From Eulemur rufifrons (lineage: Eukaryota; Chordata; Mammalia; Primates; Lemuridae), in NCBI RefSeq assembly GCF_041146395.1, contig NC_090989.1, forward strand, positions 253,694,843 to 253,758,842: 64,000 nt of DNA, in the 5' to 3' direction. The position numbers and the translations under genes are program-made. Below are positions 22,700 to 40,795 of the stretch, one piece after another (position 1 is the first letter of the stretch; each line of letters begins with the position of its first letter). The notes below the pieces were generated by a model that saw only the letters and a program-made list of their open reading frames with translations, was not told the DNA's origin and made no database searches.

Positions 22700-24005
22700 G
22701 TTAAAGTATATTTGTATCCAAATACTTTTTTAAATGGAAGACTATTTTTATGTTTGCTATTTCAGGAAGCATTATTCGGGGAAGAAGAGTTTGACTTCTG
22801 TTGCCATGCCCACTGTTAGTAAGTTAGGCAGTGAAGTTCTCAGTGTGTGCACAGGATTTCTCCAGATGTGGTCAGCAATATAAAACCAGCCAGGAAGACT
22901 GCCTCTTTTTGATAGCTTAACAATTTACTTATCATGCCATGTTGCGCATCTTACATGGTTACCTTGACTGTATTTTATTTCAGTGTTCTTGGTTATGAGA
23001 TCTGGCCAGGCTTGGACTGACCAAGAAGCTTATCCAATCCCATGCACCTGATCTTCAGAGACCACTTTGCCCTTATGGTCCTTGAGAAGGAATCGCTTTA
23101 GATATATAGAAACTATATTCTCCAAAGTTTTGTAATATTTTGTGGAAGTGATAAATCATACTTAAATAGTGATCCAACATTTTTAACACAGAAATGACGA
23201 CCGACCAGTCAGGTTTTCTTCATTATTTAAATGAAATCCATCTATGAAAATATTTTATTACATTTTATTTAATCTGTAAAATCATATCCTTTTATTATTG
23301 CATCCTAATGTTTAGAACATGTAGATCTTTCAGACATGTTTTTTATCCAATTTGTGCATATTTTTAGATTATTATATATTTGTGGAGAGTATCTCTTTGT
23401 CAGACATTTCCTTGCAGTGCTTGTTGCTTTATTTCATTTTGCTGCTTCTGTCTTGTTCTGTTGTATAGTGAAGTGAGAAGAAGCCACTTGAGAGTAATAT
23501 ATTCACTTATTTAAGATAAATTACTTCTGTGAATGAATTCAGTCCAAGTAATTAAGTCTGATACTAGGCTGTACTCAATTTTATATTATAGAAAAGCAAA
23601 TAATAGAGATTTTAGAAATAATATGATATTGAAATTTTTCATAACTAGATTACTTATTTGATTTAATTCTTTGCCATATTTTAATGTTTCATGTTTTTAG
23701 AAATGAAAACAATTTAAAATGAGTTTATTGTAAATATTAGACATTAACATGTATTTCTTATGTTGTTAACTAAATTGCAACAAAGCACATAAAAATAAAT
23801 TTTCTTCATTTTATCTGCTGCAAGTAATCGAAGCAATGTTAAGATTGGAGAGGAGAAATTGCTAGGTCAAATGACATTTTTTCACATTTTAACCATTACT
23901 AGATATATAGTGTTAATTACATACAATGCTTTTCTTTAGATCTAAAAATAGATTATTCCATACTTTTGCCCCCCATGAAATCAAATGTCTAATTGATCAA
24001 ATTCA
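22700..24005. other. Unassigned sequence
   Basis: No repeat family recognised. It contains a weak exon-like pattern at 22766-22818 and one half of a 36-nt near-identical direct repeat (23837-23872, partner at 22026-22061), both discussed as findings. Confidence 0.45.
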
Positions 24006-24009
24006 AATT

Positions 24010-24900
24010 GATTTTTTAAAAAATGTTTTAGTTTGAAATATTTTAAAAGAATACTACAATGAACACCATTATACCCCTAACCTAGATACATAATAATTAA
24101 CATTTTTGCCTTGTTTTGCCTTTCCTTTGCCTCCACACACACACAATTTGTTATTTACGTATTTTTTAATGAATCAATTGAGAATAACTTACCAACAGCA
24201 TGCCCCTTTACCTCTAAATATTTTATAATGTATATCCTAAGTGCAAGGGCACTTTTTTACATAGCTACAATATAGTCATCAAATTCAAGAAAATTAACAT
24301 TGATACAAATTTATGTTATGTAATGTAGAGCCCAAATTAAAATTTTGCCAGTGGTCCCAATCATGTCGTTTACTTAATGGCCCCTCTGCATCAAAACATG
24401 ATCCTAATCTTGGATAAGGCATTATGTTTAGTTGTCTCCTTTAATCTTGAATGATTTGTCAGTTTTCTTTATTTTTCATATCATTGACATTTTTAAAGAG
24501 TATTGGCAAGTTGTTTTGTGGAATGTCCTTTAATTTGGGCTTGTTATTTTTAGATTCAGGTTATACATTTTGGGGGCAAGAATACTATGTAAATGATAGT
24601 ATGTCCTTTTCATTGTTAACACATCAAGGAGGTTCATGTTTCATATTCTCCTGTTATTGATGGTTTTAACTTTCATCACTTAAGTAAGATAATTTTCACC
24701 ACATTTTCCATGATAAAGGTACATTTTCCCTTTGTAAGCAATCTATGGGGAAACACTTTGAAATGGTATAAAGATGCTATTTTCCAACTGATTTTAATCC
24801 AATGGTTTTAACATCCATTGATGATACTTTCCTGAAATAATTTATATGGTGGTTGTTTAATTCACCAAATCTTACATGCACAGTTCTTAAGGACTTCTAT
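24010..24900 (-). repeat. L1M LINE 3'-UTR (antisense)
   Basis: Antisense old L1 text in order: 'gcatcaaaacatgatcctaa', 'gtctcctttaatcttgaatg', 'cattgacatttttaaagagt', 'gttttgtggaatgtccttta', 'agattcaggttatacatttt', 'ccatgataaaggtacatttt', 'catccattgatgatactttc'. The 24451-24660 frame is part of this repeat. Confidence 0.65.
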
Positions 24901-24972
24901 TAAAAATACTGTGTGTGTGTTAAATATCATATCACATATTTTTAAAATTAAGTATATCTACAACATGGTGCT

Positions 24973-25298
24973 TGTATTAGGTTCCTGTACCTGCTGTAAT
25001 AAATTATTCCAACTTGGTTACATGAAAGAACAGAAATTAATTATAATTCTGGAGGCCTGAAGTCCAACATCATTATCACTGTGCAAAACCCAAGGTGTCA
25101 GCAGGGCTGTACTGCCTCTGGAAGCTCTAGGGGAGAATCTGTTCCTTGCTTCTTACAGCTTTGGTAGATGCCAGTGTTCCTTGCTGTCGCTGCTTCACTC
25201 TACTCCTTAAGCCCAGCATCATTAAATCTCTCTCTGTTTTGTGTTCATATTACCTTCTCCTTTATGTCTCAAATCTTCCTCTGCCTACCTCTTATATA
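24973..25298 (+). repeat. MLT1-like MaLR LTR, 3' truncated
   Basis: Starts 'tgtattaggttcctgtacct' with 'gctgtaataaattattcc', then 'aattctggaggcctgaagtc', 'caaggtgtcagcagggctgt', 'ggaagctctaggggagaatc' and 'gttccttgcttcttacagct', the order of an MLT1-class LTR. A lemur-type Alu is inserted close to its right end. Non-coding; no retroviral genes nearby. The frames at 25146-25453 join LTR and Alu text and are not genes. Confidence 0.65.
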
Positions 25299-25310
25299 AA
25301 GGTACATGTT

Positions 25311-25646
25311 GGCCGGGCGCGGTGGCTCACGCCTGTAATCCTAGCACTCTGGGAGGCCGAGGCGGGTGGATTGCTCGAGGTCAGGAGTTCGAGACCAGCC
25401 TGAGCGAGACCCCGTCTCTACTAAAAATAGAAAGACATTATATGGACAACTAAAAATCTATATAGAAAAAATTAGCCGGGCATAGTGGCGCATGCCTGTA
25501 GTCCCAGCTACTCGGGAGGCTGAGGCAGTAGGATCGCTTAAGCCCAGGAGTCTGAGGTTGCTGTGAGCTAAGCTGACGCCACGGCACTCACTCTAGCCTG
25601 GGCAACAAAGTGAGACTCTGTCTCAACAAAAAAAAAAAAAAAAAAA
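25311..25646 (+). repeat. Lemur-type Alu, full length, young
   Basis: Starts 'ggccgggcgcggtggctcac', carries the lemur-type linker block and ends in a nearly pure A tail. The 13-bp target-site duplication aaaggtacatgtt is perfect (25298-25310 and 25647-25659). This is one of the youngest insertions in the window. Confidence 0.95.
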
Positions 25647-25659
25647 AAAGGTACATGTT

Positions 25660-26289
25660 ACTGAATTTATGTATTTATTCTAAATGCTAGAGTTCTCCTA
25701 ATGTAACACAAAAAGCTCTTTTTGTGTTTGTTTGTTTATATTTTTGTTTGGATTGTGTCATTATTCCCTTAACAGGATGGGAATTAAAATAATTCCAAAT
25801 GCTGTCATTTTCCTCAAGAACTTTTAGGCAAATAGTCTAGGATATATGTGGACTCTACTGGTACTTTCTCTATTTTGGCTTTTTGACTTCCTGTTGGGCT
25901 TATTGGTATAATATGCTTATGCAGATTGACTTTTGTTAATTATGATTAGGCTTCTTATTGAGGGCACTTTCTGTAAATGTTGTTTTTCTTAATTGTAGAC
26001 AAGTGTAAAATATGAAATCACAACTGTGTTTGAACTTTTAAAGATTGTGATCTCCTTAAGGACTGATTTTGTAATGTCTATCCATAAATCCTGCCTCATT
26101 TAACTTGTTTAGTGACAAGATTAGGTAACAATAAAGTAGACTGAAGTATTCCCAGCTCAGGCATTCTGCAGTGGAGGTAAGGAATTACTGTGGAGTTGTA
26201 GAGAATGGAACTACATGAAGGAATGACAGGAGACTGACAAGATCAAGAGAAAGTGGTAAAAGCTTTTAGTAATCTGAACCCTTGGTTGC

Positions 26290-26290
<1 letters not shown>
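25660..26290. other. Unassigned sequence
   Basis: AT-rich with no recognised repeat or gene. Confidence 0.5.
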
Positions 26291-26968
<678 letters not shown>

Positions 26969-27486
26969 GGAGAGAGAGCTCTGAGAAGTTCTTTCATTGG
27001 CCCAGCTTGGTTTGTTCCTCATCCAGATCGGTGGGATCTGATGCTTGAATTGGCCAGGTTTGAATTGTATGCACATGCATCCAGTGGATGTGGGGTTGGG
27101 AGGAGTAATCTTCACTCATCTCACCATCTAAACCCTATTGAATGATTTTCCAATAAGAAACACTATTCTGTTACCAGCAAACAGGAAATGTATGCCAAGG
27201 AGGTAAAACAGTTACCTGTTACAATGCCAAAACCTAGTACATGTGGCATCTAATACAGAATCCTATACACACTGTATGCTTCATTTTTTTAAAAAAATAA
27301 AACATGTTTAAATAGTCTTTTTGAAAGTTTGGAAATTCTTTCAGGCATCATGTTTTTGTCATTTAAGTTTCTCAGTATAACCATATGAAAATATTTGAGC
27401 CATTCTTTCAACAGCTTATTGAATGTCTGCTATAATACTTTATCTGCAGTGTCATTTAATCTTTTCAAAGGTAGATAATTTTAAAA

Positions 27487-28325
27487 TAACTTTTTAAGTT
27501 TTTAGTTTTAATTGAGAAATAATTATACATATTTATGGGGTACAGTGTGATGTTTTAATATGTGTATGTGTTGTGTAAGATCAAATTAGCATAACTAGTA
27601 TATCCCCCACCTCAAACATTTATCATTTCTTTGTGGTGAGAAGATTCAAAGTCTTCTAGTTATTTTGAAATATACAATACAATATTGTTAACTATAGTCT
27701 CTCTACTGTGCAATAAAACTCCTGTGATTTTGTACCCGTTGGCCAATCTTTCCCTTCTATCCTTCCCAGGCTCTGATAACCACTATTCTACTCTGTATTT
27801 CTATAAGGTCAGCTCTTAAAAATTCTGCAAATGAATAAGATCATGTAGTGTTTGTATTTCTGTGCTTGGCTTATTTCATTTAGCATAATGTTCTCCGGGT
27901 GTGTCCGTGTAGCCGTGAAGGCAGGATGTTATTCTTTTTTATGACTGACTAGTATTCCATTGTGTTTATATACCACATTTTCTTTATCCATTAATCTATT
28001 GTTGGAAACTTAGGTTGATTCCATATATTGGCCATTGTGATTAGTGCTGTATTAAACCCGTGAATGCAGATATCTCTTTGACTTACTAATTTCATTTTCT
28101 TTGGATAAATACCCAATAGTGAGATTGTAGGATCATATCTTGGTTTTATCTGTAATTTTTTTGAGGACCCTCCATCCTGTTTTCTATAATGGCTGTACTA
28201 ATGTACATTCCCTCTTAACAGTGAATAAGGTTCCCCTTTCTGTACATCTATGCCAACATTTGTTATCTTTTTGGTAATAGCCATTCTGATAAGTGTGAGG
28301 TGATAGCTTATTGTGGTAAAATACC
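27487..28325 (-). repeat. L1 LINE 3' end (antisense)
   Basis: About 840 bp of antisense L1 3' sequence: 'attatacatatttatggggt', 'acagtgtgatgttttaatat', 'gttaactatagtctctctac', 'tgcttggcttatttcattta', 'gcataatgttctccgggtg', 'gatttccat'-type text, 'tttggataaatacccaatag', 'ttctataatggctgtactaa' and 'gataagtgtgaggtgatagc'. This is a mid-age L1 (L1MA/L1P range), 5'-truncated, no open frame. Confidence 0.85.
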
Positions 28326-29046
28326 TTTTATCTGTAGAACCAGATTTCAAGACAATTTAAAAAAAAATTTTTTTTTTTATTTTTGTCTCATTATGGCAAC
28401 TAGCGAGTATAAAAGATTTCTGCAAGCCAAAGAACACCAAGTTTTATTTTAAAACATATTTTAACCAAGCATCGCAGTGTATCTTCCTACCTCTTATTTA
28501 TCTACAGTATTGTGGGATTTTTAATGCCTAGGCAAAGCATACCTTAAGCCTCATGTGAAGACCCATGCATGGCACAGTGTAAACTAACTCAGTTTATCTA
28601 CATTGGAAAGATGAAAGTGAAGTTGAAAATCATTTATCAGTTCCACTCCAGTTGTTAAATTTTTTACTTCAGAAACATCCTTCATCTCCTGAGTCTCATA
28701 ATCTCTTGCCTTTGAGGTTGTTCCGTAGACAAGCTTTCACTCAAATGCTTTCAATTTGAACTTCTTCAAGAGGGGTGCCTATCTCCTAGAAGTGGCGGTA
28801 TGGACTATTTTATCGTTGTTTTGTTAGTTCCTCCTACTCTACCTTGTTGAAGAAAGTCCTTTAACCAAAAGCATTTCTAATGGGAACCCAGGACTAGTCA
28901 AGCTGTGCAGCAGAATTATAAAGACTGAGCAACAACCTGGAGTTCCTTAAAAAGAAGACACAACAGGAAGGCCTAAGATACCCCCTTGCCCTTCAAAATG
29001 AATTATCAGTGCACCTGCTTTTATGCCTCGAATGAGTGTATCCTAC
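28326..29046. other. Unassigned sequence
   Basis: No recognised repeat or gene between the antisense L1 and the next Alu. Confidence 0.5.
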
Positions 29047-29052
29047 AGGAAC

Positions 29053-33970
<4,918 letters not shown>

Positions 33971-35746
33971 AACAAAATGTTATAAATAGAGAGCTATTTC
34001 TGGCTTAAACTCTTGATTCTTCTACATTAGTGCTAGTAAATTTAATATATTCTTAGTTCCAAGTAGTGGTATTTTATAATGCCATAGCAAAAAGCATGAT
34101 TGGAAATGAGAAGTGCTGTCTCTTAGAAGTTCTCTCATATTTCAGCTAAAACATACTCAGCAAAAAAGATATGTAAATTAAAAGAAAATCTCCAATTTCC
34201 TATTCTGAGTAAAGCTTTGATTTTTGCTGATTCAGGAAATAAGGTTGACATTGGAGCTTCTCATTTCATCTGGAATAATCACTTTTTCCTTTTGAAAAGT
34301 CTTTCATTTTAGCAGCAATATCTTCTAAAACAGTCCATTTTGCATGGATGAACCTGTTTTTCTCTAGATAACACAGAAAATACAACTATCACAAACGGTA
34401 ACCTGCTTTCTATAGTATTGCTTTCCTGAGTGCCCAGTGAGATACTAAAGTGCCAGGCTGTTCATTCTAGAGATTTCACTGATTTTCTTAACTGCATTCC
34501 TACCCCACCCCCTCAAATAACAACTCCCAACAGAAGAATTTTATAACTTCCAAATTGACTACTGCAATAAAATGTTTAACCTCAGGGTTAGATAAATAAG
34601 ATGCTGACTACCTAATGAAGGTGGCTAATATCAGTAGAGCTCTCCCCTAAGCCAGTGGCTCAGTCAGCTCAGGATCATTCAGAATATAAAATTCCAGTTC
34701 TTGACATTGCAGTGTTTTTTTCTGTTAAAATAGATGTTGGATTATCTTACTGATTCTGATGTTTTCTCAGATTTTTTATGTGTATTTCTTCCAGCTTATC
34801 AAGATATGCTTAAAATCTGAATAAATAATGAACTTACTTTTGTTATAGGGTAGGTGCATAGGGCATCCAACTGCATTCTAAATATTTGGCTGCAAAATAA
34901 AGAAAGCGTAACTGCTTATTTTTTTATATTAGTATTAAACAAAATGATTAGCATTTAAAAAATATGTTTTGGTGTAATCCACATACAGTCCATTAAGCTT
35001 TCCAAACAAAGGTCAACAATTTCCGCATTGGTTAGATCTCTGCCAAATGATTCTCAAAGCAAATTGAGTTTTTCTTTAGCATCTATGGTAAATGGAAATG
35101 TATATGGGATGTTTAGTGTTGCCTAAACAGTAACAAATGGATCCATTGTGTTTTGGTTATATAACTTCTGTGCTATATATGTGTCGGGGCATACTTTTTC
35201 CTTCCCACGGTACACTTGGGATAGTGCTCTCAAAGGAGCAAACCCATGCTTTTGCAATCCTAGCCACTGTTTTCTTGCTATTTAGACTGTCATTCTGTGT
35301 GATACCAAGTACTTATTTCAATTTTGGACTCTGTGTAAATAGTGCTTTTAAACTTCTCCCTGATAGCACATTTTCTTGTGTTAATAAAGTAAAGATGACA
35401 GGATGACATAGTGAAGCTCTTATTAAAAACATGTTCTAATGTTGCAGAAATATTAATGGAAATCCAGAGCTTGCTGCCTCAAGTTATTTCTAATTGTGCA
35501 TTTTATATTTACAGTTTACATTTACATATTAATTTTATCTATTAAGAATTACTTTCAAATTAAAAGATTTACATATGCTTAAACAAAAGTATGAAATTAC
35601 ATTTAAGTTCCAGAACCCAATTCACTGTATCAGGACACTAAATGGTTTTTCGTATTAAGGAAAGCCAGATTCACTGACAACTTTGGCCTTCACATTTGGA
35701 AACACCAGGAAAGAAAAATAATCACAGGAGGCGCGTGCACATGCTT

Positions 35747-35750
35747 GGGC

Positions 35751-35778
<28 letters not shown>
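35747..35778 (+). repeat. (GT)n microsatellite
   Basis: About 14 GT units followed by 'atacacaaacacacc', so an alternating purine-pyrimidine stretch with a short complementary CA end. Confidence 0.95.
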
Positions 35779-35781
<3 letters not shown>

Positions 35782-36177
35782 CACAAACACACCTATTACA
35801 TAAAAAGCATATTTCTTTCAATTTTGGAGAACTAAAATGCTCTAATAGTTACAATGAATAGTTAAGCTTTTTAGCCAAAATATGGGGAAGAATTATGGTG
35901 GGAAATTTAGAATTATTTCTGAACAAAGTTCATGACTTTCAAATAATACAGCTTTGAAGGAATTGATGAATAATCTGTTTGAAATTTATATATATCTGGT
36001 TTATGTTGATGTTATAGGTCTACCTCATAAAATTCAGTAATATTTTGTAAGGCCTTCCCTGGAAAATTCTAAACATTTTAAAAAATTGGTAGATCATCTA
36101 ATCAATCTAATACGGTGAAATTGCTTCAGCATTAGATGTTGCTGTCTACAAGTGCTTTGGAAACTCTTTAATCAAGC

Positions 36178-36181
<4 letters not shown>

Positions 36182-36212
<31 letters not shown>
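36182..36212 (+). repeat. (TG)n microsatellite
   Basis: About 15 uninterrupted TG units, 400 bp downstream of another GT repeat. Confidence 0.95.
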
Positions 36213-36213
<1 letters not shown>

Positions 36214-38209
36214 GGCAAAATAATTACTTGGGTTTTGAAAAACGCTTATTTTAGAGGTGATGTCAACATTGCCTCCTCCTTTGCTAGTTTATAAAACTAC
36301 CATTTACCAATGAACATTGGTACATTGTAATTGCCACAGAAAGCAATGTGCAGTGTTCAAGACCATGTGCTCAGGGTTAAAACTGAGTTTATGTACATAC
36401 ATGCTACATACTTGTAAAGCTGTGGAATAACTGTTTAAACTGCACTGTGGACTATGTTGAGGGAGTTAGCGTGCTTTCTTTGCAGACATGGTTGATTTGA
36501 ACATAACAACAACAAAAAATTCTCCAGAAAGGCTAGTGAAACCTTTGAAACCCTTGTTAATCCATATGTACAACTATATCATCAAAATGTTGATCTAAGT
36601 TCAAATGGAAACATTAACTAGTCTAGGTAGGCTTTTAGTGTTTTCATTGGGTAATTCACAAAGGGCATTGTACAAAAGACTGGCTTTTTGCATAATATTA
36701 ACAGTTGTAAAATTGTGTGGTGTGGGGACATGACCATAGAGTTTGTCAGCTGTGTCTCCAAACTTTCTATCCTGCACTTCTTGACTCTCATTCTATTCAT
36801 TTTGCACTCCACTAACCAATAAGGATTTACCTTAAATTAAGTGTTTTTAGGTAGGCCTACTCTCCCAGTGGTGCTTTGTTATGCCATATGGTTGCTGCTC
36901 AGCTTGACTTACAATCTTTTTGCTTATTATACTAGTCATTTTACAAAGATATCCTGAGCTTCTTTGTGGTACAGGTCAAATATTTGTGGAGTGAAGTATA
37001 AGGAAGTGAATTTCCACTGCGTTGGAATGTTTTCATAAAAAAAAAAAAATTTTTTTAAAGGTTGCTCAAGCCCTTACTTTTTCAATAGAAACTTATGAAA
37101 AATTAAAACACCTTTGAATTTCTACAAAATACAACATAATAGAATAACAGTTTCATTTTATTTTAGGCAGAATGTTTTTAAAATAGCTGAATTTATTACA
37201 TAAATGAGTGTTTATTGAATAAAAAGATTACTTTTAATATAGCTTACCATATGAGTTCTTTAAAAGACAGCTCTTAATGTATTTAAATATGATTTGATTT
37301 ATAATAAACGTCTTATAGAGTGAAGGAAACCTTTAGTCTTCCTGTATTAATAAAGAATAATAGTGAATTATATTTGCCAGGATTTTTTTTCCCACCTAAA
37401 ATTTAATGAATCCTATCATTTTCACTTTTCTCTTTTCTTTATAAAAATGGGTGGTTGATATTTTGCACTGCTTGTTAGCTGTGGCTGTGCCAGGAGGGTT
37501 CCACCATGATTGATCAGTAAGGCTACTGTGGTGTTTTTGTATATATTCACTATAGAATAGATTCCGATGTTGGATTTCTCTGTGTGTTTTTTTTTTTTTT
37601 TTAATTGAGTCAGTAGTGAGAAATGAGGGAAAGCATTTGTTCCATTGAATAATTTATAATAGCTGATTTCCCTGTTAAGAAGCCTACTAAAACATGATAG
37701 AAAAGTTGTCTATATGGTGAATCAAATCCTATTTTAGTATATCATATGGGTATATCAAACCCAATTTTCTCGTTGATTTTATGGGACAAAATTAGAGATG
37801 CATTCTTCTAGAAAATGAATTAGTTTTTAAGGCAAAAATTCAAATTTAAGATAACCTTTTAGAAGAAAAGAATTATTTTCAAATGTAATAATATATAAGC
37901 CAGATTCTGAATGCAAAGTAGATAATAAATGTGTTTTTATATTTGGCATATTAACTTCCATACAAATATCTTCAGCATAAAGAAGTCAGTGGTTTTCAGA
38001 TTCTCATGATCTCTTTGAAATATTTTAATAGAATGTGTATTTCGTCTTTAATGTTCAATATTTTAAAGAAGTAGCTATTTTTAAAAATTAACATTAAAAT
38101 AAGCAGAAGAAAGGATTTGGTATTTCAATAGTGAAATTGTACATTAAAATGGTCACAAATTGTCACATAAGCAAATAATTTCTTAGAAGACACATAATAG
38201 TAAACCAAA

Positions 38210-39110
38210 TTCAATTCAACAAATTACTGTTGAGCACCTACCAGTGCAATGAGCAATGTTGAACACTAGAAACATGTGGTATTGCCTTCAAGTAGCTAGC
38301 TCATAGATGGATAATTAAAACACAAAAGAGATAAGTATCTTGATAAATGTAAATACAGGACATCATGGGGGAACATAGGAACAACTCCTAAGTCAGTTTA
38401 AGGAGATCAAGTATGACTTCTGGGGGAGCAACTGAAAGAAGTAGTGAGAGATAAATAAAAGTAAGCTTAACAGAAGTGGGTATGATAGAGAGAGAGTATT
38501 TTAGGTTCAGGAAATTGCAGATATATAGCCTAACTGATATTAGTTTGTTCAAAGATTTATGTATAATTAGGTGTGGTTGGAACATAGGGTGTAAAGGTGA
38601 TGGAGAATAGTGAGAGATTACTCTGGAATGGTAAACTGGGACCAGATTTTGGGAAGGGCTTTATAAACATGGTCCGAAAATTCAGGGACTTAGAAGAGAT
38701 TTTTAGTAAGATAGTGACAAGATCATATTTACAGTTTGGAAGTCAGATTGTCCGAAGAGTGCAGAATAGAAGGGGTTAGCCAGATGAGGGCAAGATCAAA
38801 CTTAGAGACTGGTTGCTTTTGAGAATACATGAGAGCTGTAGGTACCATTCTTCTAGATAGTGAATACTAGAGGAGAATCAAGTTGGAAAAGGGAAGAATT
38901 TGAGTTTAGTTTTTAACATGATGTTAAGTTCCTGTAGACTATCTAATTAGAGGTGTCGAGAACGGAGTTGAATATACAAATGTAGAGCCTAACTCAAGAG
39001 GGAACCCGGCTGGATACCTCAATTTGGGAGTTAATTAGCGTGCCAATGTTAACCGAAGCCACTGCAGCCCACTAGAATCTTCAGGGATCTGTATATTTGG
39101 CATCAGCATA
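38210..39110 (+). repeat. Ancient unclassified interspersed repeat (copy 2)
   Basis: A long coherent match to a remembered mammalian repeat: 'ggaccagattttgggaaggg', 'ctttataaacatggtccg', 'agtaagatagtgacaagatc', 'cagtttggaagtcagattg', 'gagtttagtttttaacatg', 'gaggtgtcgagaacggag' and 'caatttgggagttaattagc' in the expected order. The start (38210-38280) reads like a 'tgagcacctaccagtgcaat' clause. I cannot name the family. The small frames at 38388-38585 (-) and 38597-38779 (+) are inside it. Confidence 0.55.
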
Positions 39111-39563
39111 TGATAATGATTTTGTTACCCAATTAATTATGTTTCTATGGCCATGTAGAAGGTAAATGTGAATGTGGTGTGAAATATTTATTTTACTATA
39201 CAAATATAGGATATTATTAAATGTAATGAAGAATACACTCACTAAACGTATTGCCATGGTGCTATAAAACTGATGTCATAAACTGTGGACCAGTTTGGAC
39301 CACCACATGGGACAAGAAAATAATTTGTTACAGTGAACCTTTTGTAGTAATGATGTTGTTTTTGTGATAAAATTTGACCTAATTCCTTTGTTAGTGATTT
39401 AAGAATATCCTGTAATAAGCAAGGAAAGAGACCTATCTATTCTATGTGAAACCCTGTATTTCATATATATTTTCTGTATTCTACATATGCCTTATGTATT
39501 ACTTATTTAATTGACAAATTATATATACTTATGGTTGTACAACACAATGTTTTGAAATATGTA

Positions 39564-39778
39564 CAATATGCCCTTCATATCCACAGGTTACACATCTATG
39601 GATTCAACCAACTGTGGACTGAAAGTGCAGTATTTGTGGGATGCAGAACCGGCAGATACAACGGGTCTACTTTTTGTATCTGTGGGTTCTTCAGGGTCTA
39701 CTGCAGGACTTGAGTATCTGAGTATTTTGGTATCTGCCGGGGTCCTGGAACCAACCTCCCCATACTGAGGGACAACTG
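39564..39778. mobile_element. Tigger-like MITE inserted in the old L1
   Basis: About 215 bp with terminal inverted repeats: left 'caatatgcccttcatatcc', right 'ccatactgagggacaactg'. TA duplications flank it (39562-39563 and 39779-39780). Internal text 'tggattcaaccaactgtgga', 'ttgagtatctgagtattttg' and 'ggggtcctggaaccaac' is typical of this TcMar-Tigger MITE group. The two overlapping frames at 39531-39768 are products of this element. Confidence 0.8.
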
Positions 39779-39942
39779 TATACGTTATGGAATGACTAAA
39801 TTAACATATTAACATGTTAATGAACATATGTCTTACCTCAGTTTTTAAGAATATAATGTATTGTTATTAACTATAGTCACTATGTTGTACAACATATCTA
39901 TTGAACTTACTGATTCTATTTCACTGAAGTTTGAATCCTTTT

Positions 39943-40533
39943 TTTAAAACTTTCAGTAGATTTAGGGAATACTAGTGTTTTTTGTTATGTGCGTAAATTG
40001 TATATAATGGTGAAGTCAGGGCTTTTAGTGTACATTGTACCCGACAGGTAATTTTTGATTCCTCACCCCCTCCCACTGTCCCTTTTTCTTAGTTTCCAAT
40101 GTCCATTATACCACTTTATGACCATATATACCCATCGATTAGCTCCCACTTATAGTGAGAACATGTGGTATTTGTTTTTCCGTTCCTGAGATACTTCACT
40201 TGGGATAATGATCTCCAGTTACATCCAAGTTGCTGTGAAAAGCAGACAAAAACATAACACTGGGGGAAAAGAACCCCATATTCCATAAATGGTGCTGGGA
40301 AAATTGGATAGTAACATTCAGAAGAATGAAACTGGATCCCTGTCTCTCACCATGTACAAAAAATAACTCAAGATGGATTAAAGACTTAAATGTAAGACCT
40401 GAAACCATAAAAATTTCTAGACGAAAATGTAGGAAAAACTCCTGGACATTCGGCTAGGCAAAGAATTTATGACTGAGACATCAAAAGCAAATGCAGCAAC
40501 AGTAAAAATAATGAAGTGGGACTTAATTAAACC
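39943..40533 (-). mobile_element. 5'-inverted (twin-primed) L1 insertion
   Basis: 39943-40237 reads as antisense L1 3' end ('cactttaacttt'-type tail, 'tgtccattataccacttt', 'agctcccacttatagtgaga', 'acatgtggtatttgttttt'). From about 40238 to 40533 it switches to sense L1 ORF2 text ('cataaatggtgctgggaaaa', 'actcaagatggattaaagac', 'aaagcaaatgcagcaacag'). The flanks gaagtttgaatccttt (39926) and gaaattctgtgtccttt (40534) look like a diverged target-site duplication. The 40196-40408 minus frame crosses the inversion junction and is not a gene. Confidence 0.8.
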
Positions 40534-40684
40534 GAAATTCTGTGTCCTTTGACCAACATCTTTCCAACGACCCCACTCCCCACCCCTTGGTAACCATCAT
40601 GCTATTCTCTACTTTGTATGTGTCCAACTTAAAAGATTGTACATATAAGTGGGCGTAAATACACTTTATGTATTTTATATTTTT

Positions 40685-40795
40685 TGCCTCACTTAGTCCC
40701 TCCTACCTCACTTTCACAACTTTCTGAAGATAGGTAGGTACTGTTATTGCTGATTTCCAAGATATCGGTAAAAGGCATTAGGGTTTCAAAGCTGT
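40685..40795 (-). repeat. MIR SINE fragment (antisense)
   Basis: Text 'gataggtaggtactgttatt', 'gctgatttccaagatatcgg' and 'gcattagggtttcaaagctg' follows reverse MIR order. Diverged. Confidence 0.4.

Larger units (their letters stand above)
39490..40680 (-). repeat. Old L1 LINE 3' end, antisense, host of two insertions
   Basis: Antisense L1 3' text is present in three pieces: 39490-39563 ('ttgacaaattatatatactt', 'atggttgtacaacacaatg'), 39779-39942 ('ggaatgactaaattaacata', 'ttaactatagtcactatgtt') and 40534-40680 ('tcctttgaccaacatctttc', 'ttggtaaccatcatgctatt', 'gtacatataagtgggcg'). The interruptions are a Tigger-like MITE and a 5'-inverted younger L1. The three pieces join in register with the L1 order. 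Confidence 0.8.

Noticed and set aside
25146..25453. Two plus-strand frames of 70-85 codons
   Set aside because: They join an MLT1-like LTR to the start of an Alu ('...[16 protein letters not shown]...').
35137..35406. 89-codon frame followed by an AATAAA-like signal, possible gene or 3' UTR
   Set aside because: No recognisable protein features and such signals are frequent by chance in AT-rich DNA; no upstream gene structure.
39531..39768. Two overlapping plus frames of 60-69 codons
   Set aside because: They are translations of the Tigger-like MITE at 39564-39778.
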